Positions 42,729 through 51,222 of a DNA stretch of 55,809 nucleotides are shown piece by piece; within the stretch, counting starts at the first letter, position 1; every line of letters starts with the position of its first letter. Origin of the DNA: Amycolatopsis sp. A133 (GTDB taxonomy: Bacteria; Actinomycetota; Actinomycetes; Mycobacteriales; Pseudonocardiaceae); contig NZ_JAVHJU010000064.1 of the NCBI RefSeq assembly GCF_031082405.1, positions 1-55,809 of the forward strand, written 5' to 3'. Position numbers and translations under genes: made by a program. Under the pieces are notes generated by a model. It did no database searches and was not told the DNA's origin. It saw nothing but the letters and a program-made list of their open reading frames with translations.

Positions 42729-43070
42729 ATGTCGCACTTCCTGCCCAACAGCAACATCGTCCCGTCCCGCCGCCGCCGCGCGCAGCGGCCGACCGACTGG
42801 ACCCGGCAGCTCCCCACCGACTGGACCCGCGCGATCCCGACCGACTGGACCCCGCGGCAGCTGCCGACGGACTGGACCGCCCGCGAACTGCCCACCGACT
42901 GGACCGTGCGCGAGCTGCCGACCGATTGGGCCCGCTCCGGCGTCGCCGCACCACTGCCCGAGTGCCCGACCGACTGGACCCCGCGGGAGCTGCCCACCGA
43001 CTGGACCCCGCGCGAACTGCCGACCGACTGGACCCCGCGCCGGCTCCCCACCGACTGGACGCGGTCCTGA
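42729..43070 (+). CDS. PTDW-repeat protein of unknown function
   Basis: A 113-residue protein: 20-residue leader-like N-terminus (MSHFLPNSNIVPSRRRRAQR), then ten units starting PTDW, most reading PTDWTPREL, spaced 8, 8, 9, 9, 9, 16, 9, 9 and 9 residues. The sixth unit is interrupted by SGVAAPLPEC, which holds the only Cys. ATG at 42729 has AGGAGA four to five bases upstream. Repeat copies vary at synonymous positions (CCG/CCC, ACC/ACG, GAC/GAT, GAA/GAG, CGG/CGC) while PTDW is invariant. There is no signal peptide or membrane helix. Neighbours are a divergent diguanylate cyclase and a convergent MFS exporter. I recognise no family. Bases 42519-42728 hold its promoter region, with no confident -10/-35 by eye. 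Confidence 0.8.
   Translation: MSHFLPNSNIVPSRRRRAQRPTDWTRQLPTDWTRAIPTDWTPRQLPTDWTARELPTDWTVRELPTDWARSGVAAPLPECPTDWTPRELPTDWTPRELPTDWTPRRLPTDWTRS
42789..43067 (+). repeat. Coding tandem repeat, mainly 27-bp units
   Basis: DNA counterpart of the PTDW repeats: ten copies of a unit close to CCSACCGACTGGACC followed by 9-15 variable bases. Copies are diverged at wobble positions, so this is an old repeat kept by selection rather than a recent slippage product. It is inside the 42729-43070 gene and is not a CRISPR array. Confidence 0.85.
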
Positions 43071-43076
43071 CCAGTG

Positions 43077-43107
43077 CCCGGTGACCGGCCACGCGCCGGT
43101 CACCGGG
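43077..43107. terminator. Bidirectional hairpin between PTDW gene and MFS gene
   Basis: CCCGGTGACCGG (43077-43088) pairs with CCGGTCACCGGG (43096-43107) around a seven-base loop. It starts seven bases after the PTDW-repeat stop and overlaps the stop of the convergent MFS gene, so it can serve both transcripts. Confidence 0.75.
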
Positions 43108-44299
43108 GGTCCGGTTGGGCCCGCCGCCACAGCCGGGCCGCGCCGAGCGCCGCCACCACGCCGATCGCCCCCGCGCCGGCGACCACGGTGTGCGGGGCCG
43201 CCCGTTCGGCGGCCAGTCCGGCCAGCACCACCCCCAGGCCCTGCGACACCCGCAGCGCCGTCAGCGCGAAGCCGAACGCCTGGGCGCGCTGGGCGTCCGG
43301 CGTCAGCTGCACGAACGTCGTGTTCGCGATCAAGTTGTACGAACTGGCCACCCCGGACAGCGTGAACAGCGCCAAAGTGGCCGCCAGGTCCGGTTGCAGG
43401 GCGCAGCCCAGCAGCGCCGCGCACGCCAGCACCGCGAGCGGCCCCAGCAACCGGCCCCGCCGCGCGGGCGGGATCCGCGACAGCACCGCCATGCCGAGCA
43501 CGCTCCCCAGCGCGTACGCCCCGAGCAGCAGGCCGACCACCACCGCGCCCCCGCCGAGCTCGGCGGCGTACGGCGCGGCGATGGCTTCGCCCGCGATGTA
43601 GATCCCGGAGACGCAGCCGAGCGCGACCAGTGCCAGCCGGCGCCGGTCGCCGACGACCACCGTCCAGCCCGCCCGCACGTGCCGCCACCACCGGACCCCC
43701 GGCTCGGCCCGCGGTGGCCGCGACCGCACGCCGGCGACCAGGAACACCGCCGACACCGCGAAGCTCGCCGCGTCGGCGAGCAGGGCGCCGGCGGTGCCGA
43801 GGGCCGCCACGAGCAGCCCGCCGAGCGCGAAGCCGGCGACCTGGCCCGCCTGCACGAGCATCATCAGCAGGCCCATCCCCGGCACGAACGTCTCGCCGGG
43901 CAGCACCTGCGGCAGCAGGGCCGCCCGCGCGGAGTTCCACACGGGGTTGAACAGCTGGACCCCGACCAGCAGGGCCGCCACCACCGGCAGCGGCAGGCCG
44001 GGCGCGGCCATCGCGGTCACCGCGACCGCGCGCAGGACGTCGGCGGCGATCATCACCGTCCGCGGCGGGTGCCGGTCGGCCAGCCCGGACAGCAATGGCC
44101 CGCCGACGAGGTCGGGCAGGAACGTCAGCGCGTAGGTCAGCGCGGCCCAGCCCGGCGAGTTCGTGCGGTCGTAAACCAGGATCGACAGCGCGACCCGGGC
44201 CAGCTGGTCACCGGTGACCGAGACCAGCTGGGCGGAGAACAGCGCCCGGAACTCGGTCACGCCGAGAACGTCCCGGAACCCCGCCGGTCGTGCCGTCAT
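43100..44299 (-). CDS. MFS transporter
   Basis: A 399-residue major facilitator protein with about twelve hydrophobic segments. The N-terminus FRALFSAQLVSVTGDQLARV and loop GLADRHPPRTVMIAADVLRA match the bacterial MFS_3/enterobactin-exporter-like group, so export is likely. ATG at 44299. It is convergent with the PTDW-repeat gene; no operon partner. Substrate unknown. Confidence 0.9.
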   Translation of the reverse strand: MTARPAGFRDVLGVTEFRALFSAQLVSVTGDQLARVALSILVYDRTNSPGWAALTYALTFLPDLVGGPLLSGLADRHPPRTVMIAADVLRAVAVTAMAAPGLPLPVVAALLVGVQLFNPVWNSARAALLPQVLPGETFVPGMGLLMMLVQAGQVAGFALGGLLVAALGTAGALLADAASFAVSAVFLVAGVRSRPPRAEPGVRWWRHVRAGWTVVVGDRRRLALVALGCVSGIYIAGEAIAAPYAAELGGGAVVVGLLLGAYALGSVLGMAVLSRIPPARRGRLLGPLAVLACAALLGCALQPDLAATLALFTLSGVASSYNLIANTTFVQLTPDAQRAQAFGFALTALRVSQGLGVVLAGLAAERAAPHTVVAGAGAIGVVAALGAARLWRRAQPDPR

Positions 44300-44350
44300 G
44301 GGCGCTCAGGGTACCGCCGCGAACGCCCAGCGTGAACGGCCGTTAGGAGG

Positions 44351-46135
44351 TCACTGGCCTTCGCCGCAGACGATTTTCGGCTGCGGGTTGTAGTGGACGG
44401 TCCGGGTCGACCGGCTGACCTCGCGCCCGGTGGCGACGTCCTTGAGCACGCGGGTGTTGCTGGTGGTGAACCCCTGGGCGCCGTTCGAGGCGTGGCAGTT
44501 CTCCGCCGGGCCCGGCTTGGTCGGCGGGTCGCTCTGGTTGGTCTGGGCGCCTTCGATCGACTCGACGGTGTAGCGCTTGGTGCCCCACAGCTTCACGGTG
44601 ATCGACGACGGCGTCCAGATCGTCTGGATCGCGATGCCGGTCGGCGAGTCGTTGGTGAACTTGAGGTCGATGACGCTGGAGCCGTTGGGGTTCTGGAACA
44701 CCGTCGCTTCGCGCGCGGCGGGGTAGCGGCTGATGTAGTAGCTGTGCTCCTTGTGCCCCGCGTCCTTCAGGCCCGCGAAGTACGCCGCGTTGTAGAGCGT
44801 GGTCGCGAACTGCGAGATGCCGCCGCCGACCTCGCGCCCGGGAGCGCCGTCCTTGATCACGCCCGCCTCGACGTAGCCCTGGGCCGTGCCGCGCGGACCG
44901 GTGAAGCCGTTGAGGCTGAAGGTTTCCCCGGGCTTGACGATGGCGCCGTTCACCTTCTGGGCGACGACGCGGATGTTCACCCCGGAGTCGGCCGCGAACT
45001 TCTGGGTCGTGAACTCGCCGACGACCTCCTTGACGCCCAGCTGGTTCGCCTGCTCGGTGGTGATCTTCGCCGGGCTGTCCTTGTAGATCGCCGGGACCTC
45101 GCGGCCCTCGGTCTTCTTCAGCACGTCGGGCAGTGGCTTGAGGCTGGGGCCCCAGTCGATGGTCCGGCCGTCGGTGGAGGGGTCGACCGCGGGCTTGCCG
45201 CCCTCGAAGACGACGGTCGCGTCCTTGCCCTCCTTTTCGGTGGACTTCAGCTGCGGCCCGGCGGCTTCGGCGATCTTCTTGTTGTCGATCTTCGGCGTCA
45301 GCCCGCCGCCGTCGGCCGGTTCGAAGCTGATCGCCGCGGCGATCGCCTCCGGCTTCACGGTGGCGTCCTTGCCCTCGCCCTTGACCACCAGCGGGCCGGA
45401 GACGGCGGGGCGCGCGAACTGGTCGAGCGCGGCCTGGACGCCTTCGGGGGTGGTGCGGACCGGCGTGCCGGTCACCGGCAGCGCCAGGGTTCCCCCGCTC
45501 GCCCACTTCTCGACGACGGCGGCGGTCGCGCCCGCCACGTCGAGCTTCTGCCCGGCCTTCGGCGGCACGGCGACCGGCTCGGCGCCGTCGAACTTCACGG
45601 TGCCTTCGACCGGGTCGCGGTCGACCTTGCCGCGCAGCGCCTCGAGCGCGGCGGTGAGCTTGGCGTCGTCGGCGTGGCTGACGACGCCGACCTCGCGGCT
45701 GGAGAACAGCGACGACAGGCGCGTGAAGGGGTTCAGCGGCTGCTCGCCGGCCTGGTCGAGGGTCTGCGGCCAGTCGAGCCTCAGCCCGGCGAGCGTCGGC
45801 GACAGCGTGCTCTGGACGTCGCCCGCGGTGACGGCGAGCGGGCGCGTGAGCCGCGGCTCGATCTGCCCGCGCAGTTCCTGCTCGGCGGCCTCGCGGCCCA
45901 TCCCGCCGACGTCGACGCCGGCCACGGTCACCCCGCGCGGGACGCTGCCCTGGCTGATCAGCAGGTCGACGCCGTAGACCGCGACGAGCAGCCCGAACAC
46001 CCCGCCCGCGATGAAGCCGGCTTTGCGGAAGGAGCGTTTCGGACGGGCGGCGTCCGGGTGCGGCTCGGGCCGGACGGCCGGCAGGACGTCGGTCTGCTCA
46101 CCGTGTGAGTCGGGCCAGCGCGGTTCGTACGGCAA
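44351..46135 (-). CDS. VanW family protein with peptidoglycan-binding domains
   Basis: A 594-residue cell-envelope protein: cytoplasmic N-terminus, one membrane helix (AGFIAGGVFGLLVAVYGVDL, about residues 39-58), two PG-binding-4-type domains, then a VanW domain with GETFSLNGFTGPRG and AGREVGGGISQFATTLYNAA type sequence (here PGREVGGGISQFATTLYN). VanW proteins accompany some glycopeptide-resistance clusters but are also general envelope proteins in actinobacteria; no van genes are nearby. TTG start at 46135 supported by GGGGTGGAGAG directly upstream. Confidence 0.9.
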   Translation of the reverse strand: MPYEPRWPDSHGEQTDVLPAVRPEPHPDAARPKRSFRKAGFIAGGVFGLLVAVYGVDLLISQGSVPRGVTVAGVDVGGMGREAAEQELRGQIEPRLTRPLAVTAGDVQSTLSPTLAGLRLDWPQTLDQAGEQPLNPFTRLSSLFSSREVGVVSHADDAKLTAALEALRGKVDRDPVEGTVKFDGAEPVAVPPKAGQKLDVAGATAAVVEKWASGGTLALPVTGTPVRTTPEGVQAALDQFARPAVSGPLVVKGEGKDATVKPEAIAAAISFEPADGGGLTPKIDNKKIAEAAGPQLKSTEKEGKDATVVFEGGKPAVDPSTDGRTIDWGPSLKPLPDVLKKTEGREVPAIYKDSPAKITTEQANQLGVKEVVGEFTTQKFAADSGVNIRVVAQKVNGAIVKPGETFSLNGFTGPRGTAQGYVEAGVIKDGAPGREVGGGISQFATTLYNAAYFAGLKDAGHKEHSYYISRYPAAREATVFQNPNGSSVIDLKFTNDSPTGIAIQTIWTPSSITVKLWGTKRYTVESIEGAQTNQSDPPTKPGPAENCHASNGAQGFTTSNTRVLKDVATGREVSRSTRTVHYNPQPKIVCGEGQ

Positions 46136-46265
46136 CTCTCCACCCCTTCAACGCGGCACCGGGTCGCGCCGGTGACGGGAACAAGCGTACGGGGCACCTG
46201 GACAAGCCGTACGACTCGCCCTAACGGGGGATGAACCGGTCACGGATCGGTGAATGGAGGCAACC

Positions 46266-47978
46266 TCAGCGCGCGTCGGGTTCCGGATTCTGCCCGGCGC
46301 GGGCCAGAAAGTCGAAGTCACAGCCTTCGTCGGCCTGCGTGATGTGTTCGCTGTAGAGCGCGCCGTAACCGCGTTCGAAGCGGGGTGCCGGCGCCGTCCA
46401 CCCGGCACGCCGGCGCGCCAGTTCCTCATCGGACACCTCGAGCCGCAGGACCCGCGAAGGGACGTCCAAAGTGATCAGGTCGCCGTCGCGGACCAGGGCG
46501 AGCGGGCCGCCGACGTGCGACTCCGGGGCCACGTGCAGGACGCAGGCGCCGTAGCTGGTCCCGCTCATCCGCGCGTCGGAGATCCGGACCATGTCCCGGA
46601 CCCCCTGTTCGAGCAGGTGCGCCGGGATCGGCAGCATCCCGTATTCCGGCATGCCGGGGCCGCCGAGCGGGCCGGACCCGCGCAGCACCAGCACCGAGTC
46701 CGCGGTGATCGACGGGTCGTCGATCCGCTTCTTGAGATCGGGGTAGTTCTCGAACACCACGGCCGGGCCGGTGTGCGTCAGCAGGTGCTCCTCGGCCGCG
46801 ATGTGCTTGATGACCGCCCCCGACGGCGCCAGGTTCCCGTGCAGCACGGCGACCCCGCCCTCGGCGGCGACCGGGTTGTCCCGCGGCCGGATGACGTCGT
46901 TGTTGTGCACGCTCGCCTGCGCGAGGTTCTCACCGAGGGTGCGGCCGGTGACGGTGAGGCGGTCGGGGTGCAGCAGGTCGGTCAGCCGCGACAGCAGGCC
47001 GGGCAGGCCGCCGGCGTAGTAGAAGTCCTCCATCAGCCAGTCGCCGCCGGGCCGGACGTTAGCCAGCACGGGCACTCGGCGCGCAATGGCGTCGAAGTCG
47101 GCCAGCGAAAGCGGGATCCCGCTGCGGCCGGCCATCGCGATCAGGTGGATCACGGCGTTGGTCGAGCCGCCGAGCGCGAGCACGGTGGTGATCGCGTCGG
47201 CGTAGGCGCGTTTGTCGAGGACCTGCGTGATGGTGAGGTCTTCCCAGACCATGCCGACGATCCGCGCGCCGCTGGCCGCGGCCATCCGGTGGTGCGCCGA
47301 GTCGACGGCGGGGATCGACGCGGCGCCCGGCAGGGTCACGCCGAGCACCTCGGCGGCCGAGGTCATGGTCGACGCCGTCCCCATCGTCATGCAGTGCCCC
47401 GGGGAGCGGGCGAGCCCGCGCTCCAGTTCGGACATTTCGGCGTCGCCGATCAGCCCGGCGCGCTTGTCGTCCCAGTACTTCCACATGTCGGTGCCGCTGC
47501 CGAGGACCTCGTTGCGCCAGTGCCCGCGCAGCATCGGGCCGGCCGGGACGAAGATGGCGGGCAGACCGGCGCTGGCCGCGCCCATCAGCAGCGCCGGCGT
47601 CGTCTTGTCGCAACCGCCCATGAGGACGGCGCCGTCGATCGGGTAGGACCGGAGGATCTCCTCGGTCTCCATGGCCAGCAGGTTGCGGTAGAGCATGGGG
47701 GTCGGCTTCTGGTAGGTCTCCGACAGCGTGGCGACGGGGAACTCCAGCGGGAAGCCGCCGGCCTGCCAGACGCCCCGCTTGACCTGCTCGGCGCGTTCGC
47801 GCAGGTGCATGTGGCAGGGGTTGATGTCCGACCAGGTGTTGAGGATGCCGATGACCGGCTTGCCGAGGTGCTCTTCCGGGTTGTAGCCGAGCTGACGGCT
47901 GCGGGCGCGGTGGCTGAAGTTGCGCAGTTCGTCGCCGCCGAACCACCGGTGGCTGCGGAGTTCCTCGGGTGCTTTCAT
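46266..47978 (-). CDS. IlvD/Edd-family sugar-acid dehydratase
   Basis: An Fe-S dehydratase of 570 residues, closer to the L-arabonate/D-galactonate-type dehydratases than to IlvD: it begins MKAPEELRSHRWFGG and has NPCHMHLRERAE, GGCDKTTPALLMG and SPGHCMTMGTAST, the three cluster cysteines. It removes water from a sugar acid to give a 2-keto-3-deoxy acid. ATG at 47978. Divergent from a GntR regulator, the usual arrangement for sugar-acid catabolism, although no aldolase is present in the window. Confidence 0.9.
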   Translation of the reverse strand: MKAPEELRSHRWFGGDELRNFSHRARSRQLGYNPEEHLGKPVIGILNTWSDINPCHMHLRERAEQVKRGVWQAGGFPLEFPVATLSETYQKPTPMLYRNLLAMETEEILRSYPIDGAVLMGGCDKTTPALLMGAASAGLPAIFVPAGPMLRGHWRNEVLGSGTDMWKYWDDKRAGLIGDAEMSELERGLARSPGHCMTMGTASTMTSAAEVLGVTLPGAASIPAVDSAHHRMAAASGARIVGMVWEDLTITQVLDKRAYADAITTVLALGGSTNAVIHLIAMAGRSGIPLSLADFDAIARRVPVLANVRPGGDWLMEDFYYAGGLPGLLSRLTDLLHPDRLTVTGRTLGENLAQASVHNNDVIRPRDNPVAAEGGVAVLHGNLAPSGAVIKHIAAEEHLLTHTGPAVVFENYPDLKKRIDDPSITADSVLVLRGSGPLGGPGMPEYGMLPIPAHLLEQGVRDMVRISDARMSGTSYGACVLHVAPESHVGGPLALVRDGDLITLDVPSRVLRLEVSDEELARRRAGWTAPAPRFERGYGALYSEHITQADEGCDFDFLARAGQNPEPDAR

Positions 47979-47993
47979 GCGGCTCAGTATGGC

Positions 47994-48007
47994 ATCTGAT
48001 ATATGAT
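47994..48007. promoter_or_regulatory. Candidate GntR operator
   Basis: ATCTGATATATGAT shows five of seven base pairs symmetric about its centre, in an AT-rich patch between the divergent dehydratase (47978) and GntR (48053) starts. Position fits a FadR/FCD-type operator or a -10 region; low certainty. Confidence 0.4.
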
Positions 48008-48052
48008 CTGCCGGGCCTGGTTGAATGGGGCTCACCGAGCGAGGAGCGCACG

Positions 48053-48706
48053 ATGACCGGGACCTTCAGCCTGCCCGCCTCCCGGACCGAAGTGGTCCTG
48101 GAGGAGATCCGCCGCGGCATCCTGACCCGGGAACTGGTCCCCGGTCAACCGCTGGTCGAGGCCGAGCTGGCCGCGCGGCTCGGGGTGTCGAAGACGCCGG
48201 TGCGCGAAGCGCTGAAGGTGCTGTCCAACTCCGGTCTGGTCACGTTCAGCCCGTACAAGGGCGCTTCCGTCGTCAAGGTCGACGCCGAGCTCGCGAAGTC
48301 CGTCTACGACGTGCGGATGGTGCTCGAGCCCGAAGCCGTCCGGCGGACCGTCGGGCAGCGCGACCCCGAGCTGCTGGAAGACGCGGCCGAGGCGCTGAAG
48401 GAGGCGTCGACGGCCATCGCGGACAAGGACCAGGCCGCGCTGAGCCTGCTGAACCGCCGGTTCCACCGCGCCCTCTACCGCGGCTGCGGCAACCCGCTGC
48501 TGGTCAGCATCCTCGACGACCTGAAGGACCGCGCGGCGCTGATCAGCGTCGTCGGCTGGGAGGCCAACCCCAGCTGGAAGAAGGAGTGGACCGAGCACCG
48601 GGCGGTGCTGGCCGCGGCGAAGAAGGGGGACGCCGAAGGCGCGGCCGCGCTGCTGCGCGACCACATCGGCGGGTTCCTGGAACGGGTCCTCAAGGCCATC
48701 GGATGA
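48053..48706 (+). CDS. GntR-family regulator (FCD domain)
   Basis: A 217-residue regulator. Winged-helix motif LVEAELAARLGVSKTPVREA near residue 37, then a helical FCD ligand domain (RRFHRALYRGCGNPLL with the metal/ligand His). ATG at 48053 with GAGGAG six bases upstream. Divergent from the sugar-acid dehydratase and so its probable controller. Its TGA overlaps the next ATG (ATGA). Confidence 0.93.
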   Translation: MTGTFSLPASRTEVVLEEIRRGILTRELVPGQPLVEAELAARLGVSKTPVREALKVLSNSGLVTFSPYKGASVVKVDAELAKSVYDVRMVLEPEAVRRTVGQRDPELLEDAAEALKEASTAIADKDQAALSLLNRRFHRALYRGCGNPLLVSILDDLKDRAALISVVGWEANPSWKKEWTEHRAVLAAAKKGDAEGAAALLRDHIGGFLERVLKAIG

Positions 48707-49206
48707 GGCTGCTGCTGATTTCGGACACCCACCTGCCGGCCCGTGCCCGCGTGCTGCCGCCGCAGGTGTGGGACGAGGTCGCGGCCGCGGACGTCGTCGT
48801 GCACGCGGGGGACTGGATCGACGTCGCCCTGCTGGACGAGCTGGAAGAGCGCAGCAAGCGGCTCATCGGCGTGTACGGCAACAACGACGGGCCGGTGCTG
48901 CGGGCCCGGCTGCCGGAGATCGCGCGGGCGGAGCTCGGCGGCGTGCGCCTGGCCGTGATCCACGAGACGGGCGCCAAGCAGGGCCGCGAGCAGCGGTGCG
49001 ACGCGCGGTTCCCGGACACCGACGTGCTGGTCTTCGGGCACAGCCACATCCCGTGGGAAACGGTGACCCCGGCCGGGATGCGGCTGCTCAACCCGGGTTC
49101 GCCGACCGATCGCCGCCGTCAGCCGTACTGCACCTACCAGACCTGCCGCATCGAAGGCGGTGCCCTGGTGGACGTCGAGCTGCACCAACTGCCCCGGAGG
49201 GGGTAG
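48703..49206 (+). CDS. Metallophosphoesterase (YfcE-like)
   Basis: Calcineurin-like phosphoesterase of 167 residues. Metal motifs in order: LLISDTHLP, VVHAGDW, VYGNNDGP, VFGHSHIPW, and LLNPGSPTDRR, all as in the YfcE/YsnB group of small phosphodiesterases. Four-base overlap with the GntR gene means cotranslation, but a functional link is unclear. It ends nine bases before the PHP gene. Confidence 0.92.
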   Translation: MRLLLISDTHLPARARVLPPQVWDEVAAADVVVHAGDWIDVALLDELEERSKRLIGVYGNNDGPVLRARLPEIARAELGGVRLAVIHETGAKQGREQRCDARFPDTDVLVFGHSHIPWETVTPAGMRLLNPGSPTDRRRQPYCTYQTCRIEGGALVDVELHQLPRRG

Positions 49207-49215
49207 ACAGGTCCC

Positions 49216-50202
49216 ATGGATCCGGCATGGGCGTTGCGGGAGATCGCGTTCCAGCTCGAACGCGCGGGGGAACCGACCTACCGCGTGCGGGCGTTCCGCA
49301 ACGCGGCCGCGACCGTCGACAAGACCGGCGCCGAGCAGCTGGCCAAGATGGCGGAGAACGGCACGCTGACGTCGTTGCCCGGGATCGGGAAGGCCACCGC
49401 CGGCGTCATCGAGGACGCGCTGGCCGGCCGCGATCCGGCGTACCGGTCGAAGATCGTCGAGAAGGAGCTGCCGGACGGTGAGCCGCTGCGTTCGGCGCTG
49501 CGGGGCGACTGCCACACGCACTCGGACTGGTCGGACGGCGGCAGCTCGATCGGGGAGATGGCCGTCGCGGGCCGCGACCTCGGTCACGAGTGGATGGTGC
49601 TGACCGACCACTCGCCGCGGCTGACCGTCGCGAACGGGTTGTCCCCGGACCGGCTCCGGACGCAGATGCAGATCGTGGCGAAGGCCAACGAACTGATGGC
49701 GCCGTTCCGCCTGCTGCAGGGGATCGAGGTCGACATCCTCGACGACGGTTCCCTCGACCAGGAAGAGGAACTGCTGGGGCAGCTGGACTTCGTGGTGGCG
49801 AGCGTGCACTCGAAGCTGCGGATGCCGTCCCGCGACATGACGCGCCGGATGGTGGCGGCGGTGCGCAACCCGCACGTGCGGGTGCTGGGCCACTGCACCG
49901 GACGGCTGGTGGTCGGCCGGGGCCGGCCGGAGTCGGAGTTCGACGCGGAAGCGGTGTTCACGGCGTGCCGCGAGAACGGCGTCGCGGTGGAGATCAATTC
50001 CCGCCCGGAGCGGCTCGACCCGCCGATGCGGCTGCTGCGGCTGGCGGCGGAAATCGGCTGCGACTTCGCCATCGACAGCGACGCGCACGCACCGGGTCAG
50101 CTGGACTGGCAGGGGTTCGGCTGCGAGCGGGCGATCAAAGCGGGGATCGGGCCGGAGCGCATCCTCAACACCCGCACGGCGGATGCGCTCCTGACCCGTT
50201 AG
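49216..50202 (+). CDS. Helix-hairpin-helix plus PHP domain protein (PolX C-terminal-like)
   Basis: A 328-residue protein. The first 85 residues resemble the 8-kDa region of PolX polymerases with a helix-hairpin-helix (TLTSLPGIGKATAGVIEDAL); the PHP phosphoesterase follows: DCHTHSDWSDG, LTDHSPRL, GIEVDIL, VASVHSKL, LGHCTGR and IDSDAH, all metal ligands present. The polymerase palm of PolX is absent. Likely a nuclease or phosphatase acting on DNA ends. ATG at 49216. Third gene of the GntR-phosphoesterase run. Confidence 0.88.
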   Translation: MDPAWALREIAFQLERAGEPTYRVRAFRNAAATVDKTGAEQLAKMAENGTLTSLPGIGKATAGVIEDALAGRDPAYRSKIVEKELPDGEPLRSALRGDCHTHSDWSDGGSSIGEMAVAGRDLGHEWMVLTDHSPRLTVANGLSPDRLRTQMQIVAKANELMAPFRLLQGIEVDILDDGSLDQEEELLGQLDFVVASVHSKLRMPSRDMTRRMVAAVRNPHVRVLGHCTGRLVVGRGRPESEFDAEAVFTACRENGVAVEINSRPERLDPPMRLLRLAAEIGCDFAIDSDAHAPGQLDWQGFGCERAIKAGIGPERILNTRTADALLTR

Positions 50203-50208
50203 CCCGGC

Positions 50209-51048
50209 TCAGTTGATCGTGTACGAGTCCCCGTAGACCTTCCACTTCAGCGGGGTGTGCAGGTCGAAGTTGCCTTCGTTGAGGAACTTCAGCTGCGCGG
50301 TGTCCACGCGCGAAGTGTCGGAGTGCGCGTCCTCCTGCTTCATGATCACCTTGCGGGCGTCGAGGAACGCCTTCAGGTACGTCGTCTCGTTGCCGCCCTG
50401 GGCCGGGGTTTTCGCCTTCTTCATCGCCGTTTTGCGGATGCCGCCGAAGCTGTCGGAGCTCTCGCCGGGGCCGTGCATCACGATCGCGTCGTAGTAGATG
50501 AACTGGCCGAGCGTGCTCAGGCCGTCCGACTTACCCTGGTTCACCGACGGGTTGAAGTAGACGCGGTCGCGCTCGTTGTTCTGCGCCGTCTGGAACGCCG
50601 TGGTGGCCGCGGCCTGCTTCCACGCGCTTTCGAACGCCGAGCCGAGGCCGGCGTGGGAGTCCGTGCCGTTCACCTTGCGCAGCGCCGGGAGGTACTTCGC
50701 CAGCGGGTTGCCCGGCACGGCATCCGTGTACGCCTCGACCAGTTCGAGCATGTCGCCGGTGCCGGAGCAGAAGCCGATGATGCCCGCGGTGTAGCCGCGG
50801 CCGTCGCCGATGTCCTCGATGTACTTGTACTGCGCCTTCCAGTCCAGCGAGGAGTTCTCCGCGCTGGAGACCAGCTTCATCGCGATTTCCTTCTTGGCCG
50901 GCGCCGAAAGGTCGCCGGCGGCGAGGACCGACGCGCCGGCCACCGGCGCCGGGGCGGCCGCGGAGAACGCGGGCGTGGTGATCACGAGGGCCGCGACGGA
51001 GGCGGCGCCGAGCGTGCCGATGAGAACCGGCCGCAACTTCTTGCTCAT
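50209..51048 (-). CDS. csn: Secreted chitosanase, glycoside hydrolase family 46
   Basis: Endo-chitosanase of 279 residues. A Sec signal peptide ends near AFSAAAPAPVAG; the catalytic pair is Glu in SSAENSSLDWKAQY and Asp in YIEDIGDGRGYTAGI, the signature of GH46. GFCSGTGDM also matches. ATG at 51048. Its stop lies six bases from the convergent PHP stop. A 16-bp inverted repeat (51172-51187) in its upstream region is a candidate operator. Confidence 0.94.
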   Translation of the reverse strand: MSKKLRPVLIGTLGAASVAALVITTPAFSAAAPAPVAGASVLAAGDLSAPAKKEIAMKLVSSAENSSLDWKAQYKYIEDIGDGRGYTAGIIGFCSGTGDMLELVEAYTDAVPGNPLAKYLPALRKVNGTDSHAGLGSAFESAWKQAAATTAFQTAQNNERDRVYFNPSVNQGKSDGLSTLGQFIYYDAIVMHGPGESSDSFGGIRKTAMKKAKTPAQGGNETTYLKAFLDARKVIMKQEDAHSDTSRVDTAQLKFLNEGNFDLHTPLKWKVYGDSYTIN

Positions 51049-51171
51049 GGGGAGGGGACCCTTTCCGCGGGATGCGCCGTCGGAGCACGGCGGCTACGGG
51101 TGATGCGGGTGGAGCTGCGGCGTAGCGACACGGTAGCGAAGAGTCAGCGAGCTCCACAAGAGGCGGATTTT

Positions 51172-51187
51172 GTTCATGTTCGTGAAC
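51172..51187. promoter_or_regulatory. Inverted repeat upstream of chitosanase
   Basis: GTTCATGTTCGTGAAC has perfect 5-bp arms (GTTCA/TGAAC) around six bases, 124 bases ahead of the chitosanase start and behind the TetR stop. A candidate operator for substrate-controlled chitosanase expression. The remaining 51049-51171 shows no gene. Confidence 0.4.
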
Positions 51188-51222
51188 GGTCCAGACCACT
51201 GCGCGCTGTCCGTAAAGGACGG

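Noticed and set aside
42789..43067. Looks like a CRISPR array (regular repeats, similar spacing)
   Set aside because: The repeats stay in one reading frame, vary at wobble sites, have no unique spacers and no cas genes nearby.
42678..43940. Minus-strand open frame across the PTDW repeats and MFS gene
   Set aside because: It runs through two other coding frames and reads as Gly/Arg/Ala low complexity. The plus-strand PTDW ORF has an RBS and synonymous variation.
42500..44299. A complete RiPP cluster around the PTDW-repeat gene
   Set aside because: No ATP-grasp, lanthipeptide synthetase, radical SAM, YcaO or protease gene lies within several kilobases, so only the precursor-like shape supports it.
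44351..46135. Vancomycin-resistance locus because of VanW
   Set aside because: No vanHAX, vanRS or related genes are nearby, and VanW-domain proteins are common in actinobacteria without resistance.
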